A stretch of DNA of 64,000 nt from Nocardioides islandensis (GTDB lineage Bacteria > Actinomycetota > Actinomycetes > Propionibacteriales > Nocardioidaceae). The notes under the pieces were generated by a model. The model had not been told where the DNA came from and did no database searches. It saw nothing but the letters and a program-made list of their open reading frames with translations. Of the stretch, positions 26,052 through 33,978 are shown one piece after another; the first letter of the stretch is position 1, and each line of letters begins with the position of its first letter. Location of the stretch: positions 434,001 through 498,000 of the forward strand of contig NZ_JADKPN010000001.1 in assembly GCF_015352455.1 (NCBI RefSeq). The letters run 5' to 3'. The translations under genes and the position numbers were made by a program.

Positions 26052-26147
26052 GGCGTGTGGACCTCCTCGGGGGGCCGGACTCATCGCATCGCTGTCCGTC
26101 TCCGTCCGCACCCTCAAGCGGTGCGAGCAGGCGGTGGGCGTCGAGGT

Positions 26148-26498
26148 CTAGCCGCTGGTGGCGTCCAACAGCTGGAGGAGGTCGTGGGCGGCGAGCTCGA
26201 CCTCCTTGTGCCGCCACTCGCTCGCCCGGTAGACGCAGGCGATCAGGGCGGTGCGGTGGACGCGGCGCAGGTCGCCGTACACGAACGCGTAGCGGGCCTT
26301 GGTCTCGTCGTGGGCGCCCTCGGTGAGGCCGAGGTGCCAGGCGGCGTACTCGTCCCACGAGTGCTTGTCGAGGTAGGCGTTCTGGTCGTCCGCGCCGGGC
26401 TGCACGTCGCCCCAGTCGCTGTCGAGGACGTACTGCTTCTTCTCGATCAGCTCGCGGCAGTGCGCGACGGCGGCCTTGTTCACCGAGTACGTGGCCAT
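26148..26498 (-). CDS. Conserved actinobacterial hypothetical protein
   Basis: A 116-residue protein. It has VLDSDWGDVQPGADDQNAYL, then HSWDEYAAWHLGLTEGA and FVYGDLRRVHRTALIACVYR. I recognise this as a widely conserved actinobacterial protein without a known function. ATG 26498 is chosen because CAGGAT ends 7 nt upstream; a start nine bases earlier is possible. It is hydrophilic with no membrane segment. Confidence 0.8.
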   Translation of the reverse strand: MATYSVNKAAVAHCRELIEKKQYVLDSDWGDVQPGADDQNAYLDKHSWDEYAAWHLGLTEGAHDETKARYAFVYGDLRRVHRTALIACVYRASEWRHKEVELAAHDLLQLLDATSG

Positions 26499-26521
26499 GC
26501 CCGCCATCCTGCCCGAGCGGC

Positions 26522-27202
26522 CTACGGGTCGCCGAGGATGTGCCGGGCGCGGGTGGGCACGAACCCGTTGCGGGTCGCCCACAGCACGGCCTGCGTGCGT
26601 CGCTCGACGCCGATCTTGCGGTAGGCCGAGCGGATGTAGGTCTTGACCGAGTTGATGCTGAGGAACGCGCGGTCGGCGATCTCCTGGTTGGACAGCCCCT
26701 GCGCGATCAGCGCCAGCACCTCGGACTCGCGGGCGCTGAGGCCGTGGCCGCGCCCGGGCCAGTCCCCCTGCTGGATCACGGGTTCCGCGGCCGAGGCGTC
26801 GGCGGAGCCGGAGAGCTCGCTGACGACGACGGAGCCGGCGTGCACCTTCTCGATCGCGGCGACCAGGTCGAGCCCGTCCAGGGTCTTCGAGATGCACGCA
26901 ACGGCGCCCTTGGCCAGCGCCTCCTCGACGAGCTCGGACTCGAGGTGCCAGGTGTAGATGACCACCTTGGCGTCGGTCTCCTTGATGGTCTGCTCGACGG
27001 GGCCGGTGACGCGCTCGCGTCCGAAGGCGTCGTAGAGCAGCACGTCGATCGCGCTGTGCACCGGGAGCAGGCTGTCGAGCTCCACCACGCGCACCCGGTC
27101 GGCGTACGGCGCGAGCATGGACTGGAGGCCGGCCACGATCACCTCGTAGTCGTTCATCAGGGCCACGCGCACCGGCTGCGACCCCACCGGCGCCTCGGAC
27201 AT
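26522..27202 (-). CDS. NarL/LuxR-type response regulator
   Basis: A 226-residue protein. The receiver domain at about 10-125 has an acidic pocket NDYE, a likely phospho-Asp in IDVLLYDAFG and a conserved Lys in ACISKT. The LuxR HTH lies at about 150-215 (LSARESEVLALIAQGLSNQE, then INSVKTYIRSAYRKIGV). No histidine kinase is adjacent, so it is an orphan. The start ATG 27202 follows TATGTT by 7 nt. The substitution of Asn for one acidic pocket residue may alter phosphorylation. Confidence 0.88.
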   Translation of the reverse strand: MSEAPVGSQPVRVALMNDYEVIVAGLQSMLAPYADRVRVVELDSLLPVHSAIDVLLYDAFGRERVTGPVEQTIKETDAKVVIYTWHLESELVEEALAKGAVACISKTLDGLDLVAAIEKVHAGSVVVSELSGSADASAAEPVIQQGDWPGRGHGLSARESEVLALIAQGLSNQEIADRAFLSINSVKTYIRSAYRKIGVERRTQAVLWATRNGFVPTRARHILGDP

Positions 27203-27209
27203 GACCGGA

Positions 27210-27215
27210 AACATA
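27210..27215 (-). promoter_or_regulatory. -10 box of the response regulator, leaderless layout
   Basis: TATGTT on the minus strand, 7 nt before ATG 27202. Confidence 0.5.
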
Positions 27216-27277
27216 TCCCAGCCGGGGTGATGCTTCACACCCGCAGGGATGCGACACGGGCGCCGCACTCCGCATTC

Positions 27278-27293
27278 TCAACCACCTGGTTGA
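27278..27293. promoter_or_regulatory. ArsR operator, site 1
   Basis: TCAACCACCTGGTTGA, an inverted repeat TCAAC-N6-GTTGA overlapping the -35 TTGACA (27290-27295). Confidence 0.7.
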
Positions 27294-27319
27294 CAAACGT
27301 CCCCCGCTCGACCTACGGT
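27290..27319 (+). promoter_or_regulatory. Promoter of the ArsR-SRPBCC operon
   Basis: -35 TTGACA (27290-27295), 18 nt, -10 TACGGT (27314-27319). It is flanked by two identical-type operators. Confidence 0.7.
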
Positions 27320-27324
27320 CCTCG

Positions 27325-27340
27325 TCAACCGATCAGTTGA
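27325..27340. promoter_or_regulatory. ArsR operator, site 2
   Basis: TCAACCGATCAGTTGA repeats TCAAC-N6-GTTGA just after the expected transcription start. Confidence 0.7.
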
Positions 27341-27359
27341 AGAAAGACAGGTCGCCGCC

Positions 27360-27701
27360 ATGCCGGACCCGCTCTCCCAGGTCTTCGCCGCCCTCGCGGA
27401 CCCGACCCGGCGCGACATCGTCGCCCGGCTGGCGGTCGGCGACGCGACCGTCGGCGAGCTCGCGGCGCCGTACGACGTCAGCGTCCAGGCGGTCTCCAAG
27501 CACCTGCAGGTGCTCGAGCGAGCGGGCCTGGTGAGCAAGGGCCGCGACGCGCAGCGCCGGCCGGTGCACCTGGAGGCGGAGGTCTTCGACCTGATGACGA
27601 AGTGGATCGAGAAGTACCAGCGCCGGGCCGAGGAGCGCGCACAGCGCCTCGAGGCCGTGCTGGAGGACATGAAGCAGTCAGCAACCGAGGAGGAGTCATG
27701 A
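27360..27701 (+). CDS. ArsR-family regulator (SRPBCC-linked)
   Basis: A 113-residue winged-helix repressor. ADPTRRDIVARLAVGDATVG leads into the recognition helix SVQAVSKHLQVLERAGLV (about residues 41-58). There are no cysteine pairs for metal, so it is of the non-metal SdpR/Rv2034-like class usually paired with an AHSA1/SRPBCC protein. Its stop overlaps the SRPBCC start (ATGA). Two matching palindromes bracket its promoter, arguing for autorepression. Confidence 0.92.
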   Translation: MPDPLSQVFAALADPTRRDIVARLAVGDATVGELAAPYDVSVQAVSKHLQVLERAGLVSKGRDAQRRPVHLEAEVFDLMTKWIEKYQRRAEERAQRLEAVLEDMKQSATEEES

Positions 27702-28195
27702 CCATGAGCACCGACGCGCGCGTCACCGTCGCCACCATCGAGGCCGACGCGACGATCCCGGGGATCCGGTTCGTCCGCGACTTCGAGGCGACGCCGGAGC
27801 AGCTGTTCCGCGCGCACACCGACCGCGACCTGTTCCTGCGCTGGAACGGCCCGAACGACATGGACACCGACATCCAGGTGTGGGACGCCCGCACCGGCGG
27901 CGAGTGGCGCTACGTGACGCGCGACGACCGCGGCGAGTACGGCTTCCACGGCTGCTTCCACGAGGTGCGGACCGACCGGATCGTGCAGACCTTCACCTAC
28001 GACGGCTTCCCCGACGGCGTCGCGCTGGAGACGATCACCTTCACCGACCTCGGCGACGGCCGGACCCGCCTCGAGGCCCTCTCCCTCTGCGACAGCTTCG
28101 AGGGCCGGGACATGATGCTCGCCTCCGGCATGGAGGTCGGCGTCCACGACGGGTACGCCAAGCTCGACGGCCTGCTCGCCGACGGGTCGATCTGA
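27698..28195 (+). CDS. SRPBCC (AHSA1-like) protein
   Basis: A 165-residue protein of the START-like fold (VRDFEATPEQLFRAHTDRDL, then FLRWNGPNDM and WDARTGGEWRYV). The family binds hydrophobic ligands or acts like an Aha1 fragment; no ligand is visible. It is the second gene of the ArsR operon with a 4-bp overlap, and may report or remove the signal that relieves ArsR. Confidence 0.88.
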   Translation: MTMSTDARVTVATIEADATIPGIRFVRDFEATPEQLFRAHTDRDLFLRWNGPNDMDTDIQVWDARTGGEWRYVTRDDRGEYGFHGCFHEVRTDRIVQTFTYDGFPDGVALETITFTDLGDGRTRLEALSLCDSFEGRDMMLASGMEVGVHDGYAKLDGLLADGSI

Positions 28196-28267
28196 GGGAC
28201 GGTCATGCTGGCCTGACGTCGTACGTCGTCATCCACGACACCATTGCGGCACCCTGGTGATGTCACT

Positions 28268-29584
28268 ATGGTGTCGCGAGTGACTGCACCTGCTTCCACC
28301 CCGACCGTCCGGGCGCTGGTCCGCGGCCACCGCGACCTGCGCCTGCTGCTGGCGGCCGGGTTGATCTCGATGACCGGCGACTGGGTGCTGTCGGTCGGGC
28401 TCGTCTACACGGTCTACGACGTGACGGGCTCGACGCTCGCGTCGGCCGGGGCGCTGCTGGCGGCGTTCGTGCCGCAGGTGGTGGTCGGGCTGTTCGCAGG
28501 GGTGTTCGTGGACCGCTGGTCGCGGGCCCGCACCATGGTGGTCGGCAACCTGCTGCTCGCGGTCGGCCTGCTGCCGCTGCTCCTCGTCGGCGACTCGTCG
28601 CGGATCTGGATCGTGTACGCCGTCCTGGCGGCCACGTCGGTCGTGGAGGTGTTCGTCGCGACGGCCGACTCCGCGATGCTGCCGCTGCTGGTGCCCGAGG
28701 AGGGCAGGCTCCCGGCCAACGCCCTGAACGGCCAGGTCGCGCAGGTCGCGCGACTGGTCGGCGGCTCGGTCGGCGGCGTGGTCGCGGCCACCGGTGGCCT
28801 GGGCGCCGTCGTGCTCGTCGACGGGGCGACGTTCGTGCTGGCAGCCCTGCTCGTCCACCTGATCCGTACCTCGACCCGCGCCGCCGTCGCCGAGGAGACC
28901 GTCGAGGACCACGAGGTGAGCGGCCGGCTCGCCACCATCGTCACGGAGTGGCGTGACGGAGCCCGCACGGTCGCCCGGTCGCGGGCGCTCAAGGTGGTGC
29001 TGGCCTTCACGCTGATCACCTCGGTCGGCGAGGGGATCATGGGCACCCTCTTCACGCCGTACGTCAAGGACGTGCTCGAGGGCAACGCCGCGACGCTCGG
29101 CACCATCTCGTCCTCGCAGGCGGTCGGCGGGATCCTCGGCGGGTTCGTGGCCGCAGCGGCCGCGCGGCACTGGACCCCGCGGGTGCTGTTCGGCTGGGGT
29201 TCGGTGCTGTTCGGGCTCGTCGACCTCGCGATCTTCCTGTACCCGACCCTGTACGTCGCCGCGTGGCCGGCCGTGATGGGCATGGTGCTGGTCGGGTTCC
29301 CGGGCGCGGTCGTGGTCGCGGCGCGCACCACGCTGATGCAGGACCACAGCACCGACGCCCAGCGGGGCCGGATCTTCGCGCTGCTGTTCGGCGTCTCGTC
29401 GCTCTCGCTCGGGATCGGCGCGACGTGTGCGGGCTTCCTCGGCGAGAGCGTCGGCATCATCCCGATCCTCGCGCTGCAGGGCGGTGGGTACGTCGTGGCC
29501 GGGCTGATGGTCCTCGCCGTGCTGACCGCCGCCCCCGCCGAGGCACCGGAGCAGCTCAGTCCTGAGCCGGCGCCTCGACGTTGA
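28268..29584 (+). CDS. MFS transporter (MFS_3, enterobactin-exporter-like)
   Basis: A 438-residue protein with 12 predicted membrane segments. FAGVFVDRWSRARTMVV is the loop 2-3 motif. The overall type is the EntS/MFS_3 group that exports siderophores and drugs; the cargo is unknown. ATG 28268 is the preferred start, with GTG 28271 and 28280 possible. ACGACACCAT (28234-28243) and ATGGTGTCG (28268-28276) form an inverted repeat across the start region, a possible operator. The 3' end overlaps the cupin gene by 29 bp. Confidence 0.85.
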   Translation: MVSRVTAPASTPTVRALVRGHRDLRLLLAAGLISMTGDWVLSVGLVYTVYDVTGSTLASAGALLAAFVPQVVVGLFAGVFVDRWSRARTMVVGNLLLAVGLLPLLLVGDSSRIWIVYAVLAATSVVEVFVATADSAMLPLLVPEEGRLPANALNGQVAQVARLVGGSVGGVVAATGGLGAVVLVDGATFVLAALLVHLIRTSTRAAVAEETVEDHEVSGRLATIVTEWRDGARTVARSRALKVVLAFTLITSVGEGIMGTLFTPYVKDVLEGNAATLGTISSSQAVGGILGGFVAAAAARHWTPRVLFGWGSVLFGLVDLAIFLYPTLYVAAWPAVMGMVLVGFPGAVVVAARTTLMQDHSTDAQRGRIFALLFGVSSLSLGIGATCAGFLGESVGIIPILALQGGGYVVAGLMVLAVLTAAPAEAPEQLSPEPAPRR

Positions 29585-29957
29585 TGGTGGGCTCGCCCGT
29601 GCCGCACCTCACGATCACGGCACGGGCGGGCTCGCCGCCCGGGTTCGACTCGCGGTGCACCGCGCCCGCGGGCACGCGCAGGAAGTCCCCCGGGCCGCCC
29701 TCGACCACCGTCGCGCCGCCCGGCCCGGACTCGATCCGCATCCGTCCGCTGACGACGTACAGCGTCGTCTCGTGCTCGCCATGGTGGTGCCACCCGGAGG
29801 TCGACCCGGCCTCGGTGTCGACGACGCCGGTCCACATGCCGTCCTCGTGCATGGCGAGGCTGCGGCTCATACCGGGCGTGGGGTCGGACGCGGTGAGCTC
29901 GTCGGCGCCGATGCGGACGACGGGAACGGCGGCCCGGGACAACGGGGGGTTCTCCAT
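29556..29957 (-). CDS. Cupin-domain protein
   Basis: A 133-residue single-domain cupin. The first motif is GWHHHGEHETTLYVVSGR, with three His and a Glu as metal ligands. The second is PGDFLRVPAGAVHRESNP. It could be a small dioxygenase or isomerase, or a binding protein. The start ATG 29957 follows CAAGAT by 6 nt. No partner enzyme is linked. Confidence 0.87.
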   Translation of the reverse strand: MENPPLSRAAVPVVRIGADELTASDPTPGMSRSLAMHEDGMWTGVVDTEAGSTSGWHHHGEHETTLYVVSGRMRIESGPGGATVVEGGPGDFLRVPAGAVHRESNPGGEPARAVIVRCGTGEPTINVEAPAQD

Positions 29958-29999
29958 TCGTCCATCTTGCTACGTCTCGTGCGTGTCGGCGCGCGGGGT

Positions 30000-30005
30000 T
30001 ACGTT
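30000..30005 (+). promoter_or_regulatory. -10 box of the VOC gene, leaderless layout
   Basis: TACGTT, 6 nt before ATG 30012. Confidence 0.6.
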
Positions 30006-30011
30006 GGCGCC

Positions 30012-30434
30012 ATGGCCTCGAAACTGAACCCCTACCTGCAGTTCCGCGACAACGCGCGGGACGCGATGACCTTCTACCAGGGCGTCTTCGGAGGCGACCT
30101 GAACGTCAGCACGTTCGGCGAGTACGGCGGCGAGGGCGGCACCCACGGCGCGGCCGCCGACGGGGTGATGCACGCCCAGCTGGAAGCCCCCAACGGCTTC
30201 ACGCTGATGGCCTCCGACATCCCGCCCGGCATGGACACCGGCGGCGACGTGAAGAACGGCACCATCAGCATCAGCGGCGACGACGACGACGACCTCCGCG
30301 ACTACTTCGACAAGCTGTCCGACGGCGGCCAGGTCACCATGCCCCTGGAGAAGCAGATGTGGGGCGACGAGTTCGGCATGCTCACCGACAGGTTCGGCAT
30401 CGACTGGATGGTGAACATCGCTGCGGCGCAGTAG
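30012..30434 (+). CDS. VOC-family protein (PhnB-like)
   Basis: A 140-residue glyoxalase-fold protein. LNPYLQFRDNARDAMTFYQG opens the domain, and FGMLTDRFGIDWMVN is the PhnB/3-demethylubiquinone-like ending. It may bind a divalent metal. The preceding -10 box predicts a leaderless mRNA. The substrate is unknown. It is a single-gene unit. Confidence 0.88.
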   Translation: MASKLNPYLQFRDNARDAMTFYQGVFGGDLNVSTFGEYGGEGGTHGAAADGVMHAQLEAPNGFTLMASDIPPGMDTGGDVKNGTISISGDDDDDLRDYFDKLSDGGQVTMPLEKQMWGDEFGMLTDRFGIDWMVNIAAAQ

Positions 30435-30449
30435 GGCCGCGATGAGTTA

Positions 30450-30566
30450 GGGCTCCTGGGCCGGTCTGCCACGGCGTACGAGGAAATCTCCGACCTGGAC
30501 TGTCGGATCCACCTCGTCTCGATCGTGGCACAGGCAAGAACACCCTTCAGACCGACCCAGGAGTCC
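30450..30566 (+). promoter_or_regulatory. Nested-hairpin 5' leader of the DHA2 pump
   Basis: A 19-nt outer stem (30450-30468 with 30548-30566) has 17 Watson-Crick pairs, one G-U and one mismatch. Inside are CCACG/CGTGG and ACGAGG/CCTCGT helices and a terminal hairpin TCCGAC/GTCGGA (30489-30507). The ribosome-binding site AGGAG (30559-30563) is in the 3' strand of the outer stem. It could be a cis-regulatory RNA or a palindromic element; no known riboswitch class is recognised. Confidence 0.6.
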
Positions 30567-30570
30567 AGAG

Positions 30571-32028
30571 ATGAACGACAAGCAGACCCGCTGGCTGGCG
30601 CTCTACGCGCTCTGCCTGGGCGACCTGATGATCGTGCTCGACACCAACATCGTGAACGTCGCCCTCCCCTCCATCCAGAGCGACCTCGGCTTCTCCGCCG
30701 AGGCGCTGGCCTGGGTGGTCAACGCCTACATGCTGACCTTCGGCGGCTTCCTGCTGCTCAGCGGGCGGCTCGGCGACCTCTACGGCAACCGCCGCGTCCT
30801 GCTCGGCGGCGTGGCGTCCTTCACGGCGGCCTCCGTCGCGTGCGCGTTCGCCCCGACCGCGGCGTTCCTCGTCATCGGACGGGCGGTGCAGGGCCTCGGT
30901 GGCGCGGCCGTCTCGGCCGTCGCCCTCGCGCTGATCATGGGACTGTTCGCCGACCCCGGTGAGCGGGCCAAGGCGATGGGCGTCTTCGGCTTCGTGATGT
31001 CCGGCGGCGGCGCGGTCGGCGTGCTGCTGGGCGGCGTGCTCACCGGGCTGCTGACCTGGCACTGGATCTTCCTGGTGAACGTGCCGATCGGCATCGCGGT
31101 GTGGATCCTGGTGACCCGCGTGGTCGAGGACCACCGTCCCGCCACCACCGGCGGCCAGCTCGACGTCCCCGGCGCCTCCCTCGTGACCGTCGCGCTGATG
31201 CTGGCGGTGTACGGCGTGGTCGGCGGCAACGACGCCGGCTGGACCTCCACCAAGACCCTCGGCATCCTGGCCGCCGCGGTCGTCCTGCTGGTCGCCTTCG
31301 TGGTCCGCGAGGCCCGCTGCGCGAACCCGCTCGTGCCGCTGCGCCTCTTCCGGCTCCGCAACATGAGCATCTCGCAGGGCGTGGGCGCGCTGTGGGCCGC
31401 CGCGATGTTCGCCTGCTTCTTCCTGACCGCGCTCTACATGCAGGGTGTGCTCGGGTACGACGCCCTCCAGGTCGGCCTGGCCTACCTGCCGTCCTGCGTC
31501 GTGATGGCCCTCATGTCGCTGCGCGTCTCCGACAAGCTGGTCATGAAGTACGGCATCCGCCCGCCGCTGGTCGTCGGCCTCGGCCTGGCCGCCGCCGCGC
31601 TGGCCTGCTTCGCCTTCGTGCCGGTCGACGGCAGCTACGTCGTGAACGTCCTGCCCGGCATGGTCCTGCTCGGCATCGGCGCCGGCATCGCCTTCAACCC
31701 GGTGCTGCTGGCCGCGATGGGCGACGTGGAGCCGCACGAGGCCGGCCTGGCCTCGGGAGTCGTGAACACCTCCTTCATGATGGGCGGCGCGCTGGGCCTG
31801 GCCGTGCTGGTCGCGGTCTCGTCCTCCCGGACCGGTTCGCTGCTGGAGACCGGCTCCTCGACCGCCGAGGCGCTGACCGGCGGGTACCAGGTCGCCTTCG
31901 CCGCCGGTGCCGTGGCCGCCGCCCTGGCCGCCGTCATCGGTGGCGTCTTCCTCCGCCCCCAGCCCATGCAGGTGCACGGGACCCCGGACCCCGAGGTCAC
32001 CGCCGACGAGGAGCTGGCCGCCGCCTGA
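30571..32028 (+). CDS. DHA2-family MFS drug exporter (EmrB/QacA type)
   Basis: A 485-residue protein with 14 membrane segments. VLDTNIVNVALPSIQSDLG in the first segment and GRLGDLYGNRRVLLGG in loop 2-3 are DHA2 signatures. LTWHWIFLVNVPIGI is the end of the fifth segment. It should export hydrophobic drugs by proton antiport. ATG 30571 is 7 nt from AGGAG, which the leader could sequester. No adjacent TetR or MarR regulator is present, making RNA-level control plausible. Confidence 0.93.
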   Translation: MNDKQTRWLALYALCLGDLMIVLDTNIVNVALPSIQSDLGFSAEALAWVVNAYMLTFGGFLLLSGRLGDLYGNRRVLLGGVASFTAASVACAFAPTAAFLVIGRAVQGLGGAAVSAVALALIMGLFADPGERAKAMGVFGFVMSGGGAVGVLLGGVLTGLLTWHWIFLVNVPIGIAVWILVTRVVEDHRPATTGGQLDVPGASLVTVALMLAVYGVVGGNDAGWTSTKTLGILAAAVVLLVAFVVREARCANPLVPLRLFRLRNMSISQGVGALWAAAMFACFFLTALYMQGVLGYDALQVGLAYLPSCVVMALMSLRVSDKLVMKYGIRPPLVVGLGLAAAALACFAFVPVDGSYVVNVLPGMVLLGIGAGIAFNPVLLAAMGDVEPHEAGLASGVVNTSFMMGGALGLAVLVAVSSSRTGSLLETGSSTAEALTGGYQVAFAAGAVAAALAAVIGGVFLRPQPMQVHGTPDPEVTADEELAAA

Positions 32029-32041
32029 TCGGACGCCGTCG

Positions 32042-32110
32042 CGGGGTAGTCCCTGACGAATGGGCCCTTCCAGGCTGTGGAAAAGGGCCCAAACGTCAGG
32101 GACTACCCCG
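32042..32110. repeat. TAGTCC-type palindrome, copy 2
   Basis: Perfect 17-bp arms CGGGGTAGTCCCTGACG (32042-32058) and complement (32094-32110), with an inner GGGCCCTT/AAGGGCCC stem (32062-32069 with 32083-32090). The stop TAG of the minus-strand GNAT gene lies in the right arm. Related in ends and layout to 3597-3665. Confidence 0.8.
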
Positions 32111-32996
32111 ATTTCGGCGGCCGCGAGTACCCCACCATCGAGAGCTCCAGGGTGAAGCCGAGGGACTCGTAGAGGCGGCGGGCGGGGGTGCGGTGGTCCT
32201 GGACGGTGAGGTTCACGTTGGCGTGCGGGGCGGCCTCGACCAGCCACCGCGAGACGGCGGCGAGGAGGTCGCGCCCCGTACCCCGCCCGCGAGCCGCGTC
32301 GGAGACCGCGAGGTAGTCGAGGTACCCGTCGCCGTCGGGCTGCACCCGCCCCGCGGCGTACCCGAGGAACCGGCCCCGATCGTCCTCGGCCACCAGCACG
32401 TGGAACTTCCCGTCCGGCTCGTCGGGGAGCAGTCGCTCGACCGAGGCGTACGTCGCGGGGAACTCGGCCTCGTGCAGCGGCCGGATCTCGTCCCGGTCGG
32501 CCGCGTTGGCGACCCGGATGCCGTCGCCCGGCGGCGGCCACGACGAGGCGGCCGATGCGGTCGCCGCGAACACGTGGCTCACCTCGCTGGTCTCCCAGCC
32601 GCGCGAGGCGGCCAACGCCGCCATCCGCACGTTGGTGACGTCGCCGCCCATCTCCACCCGGTCGATCCCGGCCGGCACCTGGTCCAGCGCCGCGTCGAGC
32701 AGCGGGCCGGCCCAGCGTTCCCAGGCCGCGTCGTCCGCGCCGGTCACCCACGGCCCGAACACCCAGGCCCGGCCGGCCTCCTCGTCGTGCTCGAGCAGCG
32801 AGGCCCCGAGGAAGTCCCCGCCGGACCGCGCGACCCGCACCGTCGAGGCCCAGGACGGCGAGAGGTCAGCGAGCTCGGCGGCCACCCCGTCACGGGTGTC
32901 TCCCAGCATCGTCGTCCCCCGCGCCAGTGACGCCTGCTCCCCCGCGATGAGGTCCAGCGCGCGGTCCAGCTCGTCGGGCTCGACTCCGGTGATCAC
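32103..32996 (-). CDS. GNAT-family acetyltransferase
   Basis: A 297-residue protein. The C-terminal GNAT domain (about 165-290) has YLDYLAVSDAARGRGTGRDL and ARRLYESLGF. The N-terminal half looks like a diverged second GNAT domain without a clear acetyl-CoA loop. GTG 32996 overlaps the PanE stop (GTGA), so it is the second gene of that operon. The stop is supplied by a palindrome. Substrate unknown. Confidence 0.83.
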   Translation of the reverse strand: MITGVEPDELDRALDLIAGEQASLARGTTMLGDTRDGVAAELADLSPSWASTVRVARSGGDFLGASLLEHDEEAGRAWVFGPWVTGADDAAWERWAGPLLDAALDQVPAGIDRVEMGGDVTNVRMAALAASRGWETSEVSHVFAATASAASSWPPPGDGIRVANAADRDEIRPLHEAEFPATYASVERLLPDEPDGKFHVLVAEDDRGRFLGYAAGRVQPDGDGYLDYLAVSDAARGRGTGRDLLAAVSRWLVEAAPHANVNLTVQDHRTPARRLYESLGFTLELSMVGYSRPPKSG

Positions 32997-33955
32997 AGCT
33001 CCAGCTCCTCCAGCAGGTCGGCGGCGGACAGGCTCCCCGGCTCCGCCCGCGTCGCCGCGAGCCGCCAGGCGGCGTCGCGCAGCAGGTCGTTGACCGGCGT
33101 GGGTACGCCGTGGAGCCGGCCGAGCAGCGACACCTCGCCGTTGAGGTAGTCGACCTCCACGTCCCCGGTGCCGCGGCGCAGACTCTGCCAGGTCGACCCG
33201 CCGCCGCGCTCGCGCATGCGCGAGGTGTCCAGCAGGTCGCCGCGCCGCTCGTCGTCCCGGGCCCTGCTGACCACGGGGATCCCGGCGGCGGCCAGCACCG
33301 CCTCGCCCTCCTCGACCGCGAGGTCCACCAGCCGGTCCCGCTCCGGACCCGGCGCACACGCGGCGCCAGCGGCGTTGCCCAGGTTCATCATCAGCTTGCG
33401 GTGCTTCCACGCCATGATGTCCGGCCGTACGACGGAATCGAACCCGCCTCCGCGCAGCCCCGCCGCCACCGCCTCGGCCCGCTCCGACGTACCGCCCGGG
33501 TACCGTCCCACGTCCAGCAGGCCCGGGACGTTCGAGCTGCCCTGGACCACGACACCCGGTTCGAGGTGGCTGGCCGGCAGCATCACGACCATGCCCACCA
33601 CGTGGGCCCGGCCGCGCGCCAGCACCGCCTCGTTGGCGACGCCGTTCTGCGCGCTAACCAGCGTGACGTCCGGGGGCGTGGACCTGGCGACGTCGTGCAT
33701 GACGCCGGCGGTCTGGTGGCTCTTCACCGCGACGACCACCGCGGAGTCCGACCCGACGTCGAGGTCGGCGAGCCGCCCGGCCGCGGGCACCCGGGCGACG
33801 GACTCGCCGTCGGCGGTGACCAGCCGCAGACCGTCCTCCCGGATCGTGGACAGGTGCTCCCCTCGGGCCACCACCTGCACGTCCTCGCCGCCGAGGTGGA
33901 GCCGGGCCGCGATGACCCCGCCGACCGCCCCCGCGCCGTACACGACGAATCTCAT
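32993..33955 (-). CDS. Ketopantoate reductase-family protein (PanE-like)
   Basis: A 320-residue NADP-dependent reductase. The N-terminal VVYGAGAVGGVIAARLHLGG is the nucleotide-binding motif. VAVKSHQT and SAQNGVANE follow. AWKHRKLMMNLGNA carries the catalytic Lys. It could reduce 2-dehydropantoate for coenzyme A synthesis, but many paralogues act on other 2-oxo acids. ATG 33955 follows a TACGTT box by 7 nt. Divergent from the DinB gene with overlapping promoters. Confidence 0.87.
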   Translation of the reverse strand: MRFVVYGAGAVGGVIAARLHLGGEDVQVVARGEHLSTIREDGLRLVTADGESVARVPAAGRLADLDVGSDSAVVVAVKSHQTAGVMHDVARSTPPDVTLVSAQNGVANEAVLARGRAHVVGMVVMLPASHLEPGVVVQGSSNVPGLLDVGRYPGGTSERAEAVAAGLRGGGFDSVVRPDIMAWKHRKLMMNLGNAAGAACAPGPERDRLVDLAVEEGEAVLAAAGIPVVSRARDDERRGDLLDTSRMRERGGGSTWQSLRRGTGDVEVDYLNGEVSLLGRLHGVPTPVNDLLRDAAWRLAATRAEPGSLSAADLLEELEL

Positions 33956-33962
33956 GTGCCCC

Positions 33963-33972
33963 AACGTAGGTT
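33963..33972. promoter_or_regulatory. Overlapping divergent -10 boxes (bidirectional promoter)
   Basis: AACGTAGGTT contains TAGGTT on + (33967-33972, 6 nt before ATG 33979) and TACGTT on - (33968-33963, 7 nt before ATG 33955). The hexamers share two base pairs. Confidence 0.65.
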
Positions 33973-33978
33973 GCCGCC

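Noticed and set aside
29640..29660. GGGTTCGACTC resembling a tRNA T-loop
   Set aside because: It lies inside the cupin gene with no acceptor or anticodon stems around it.
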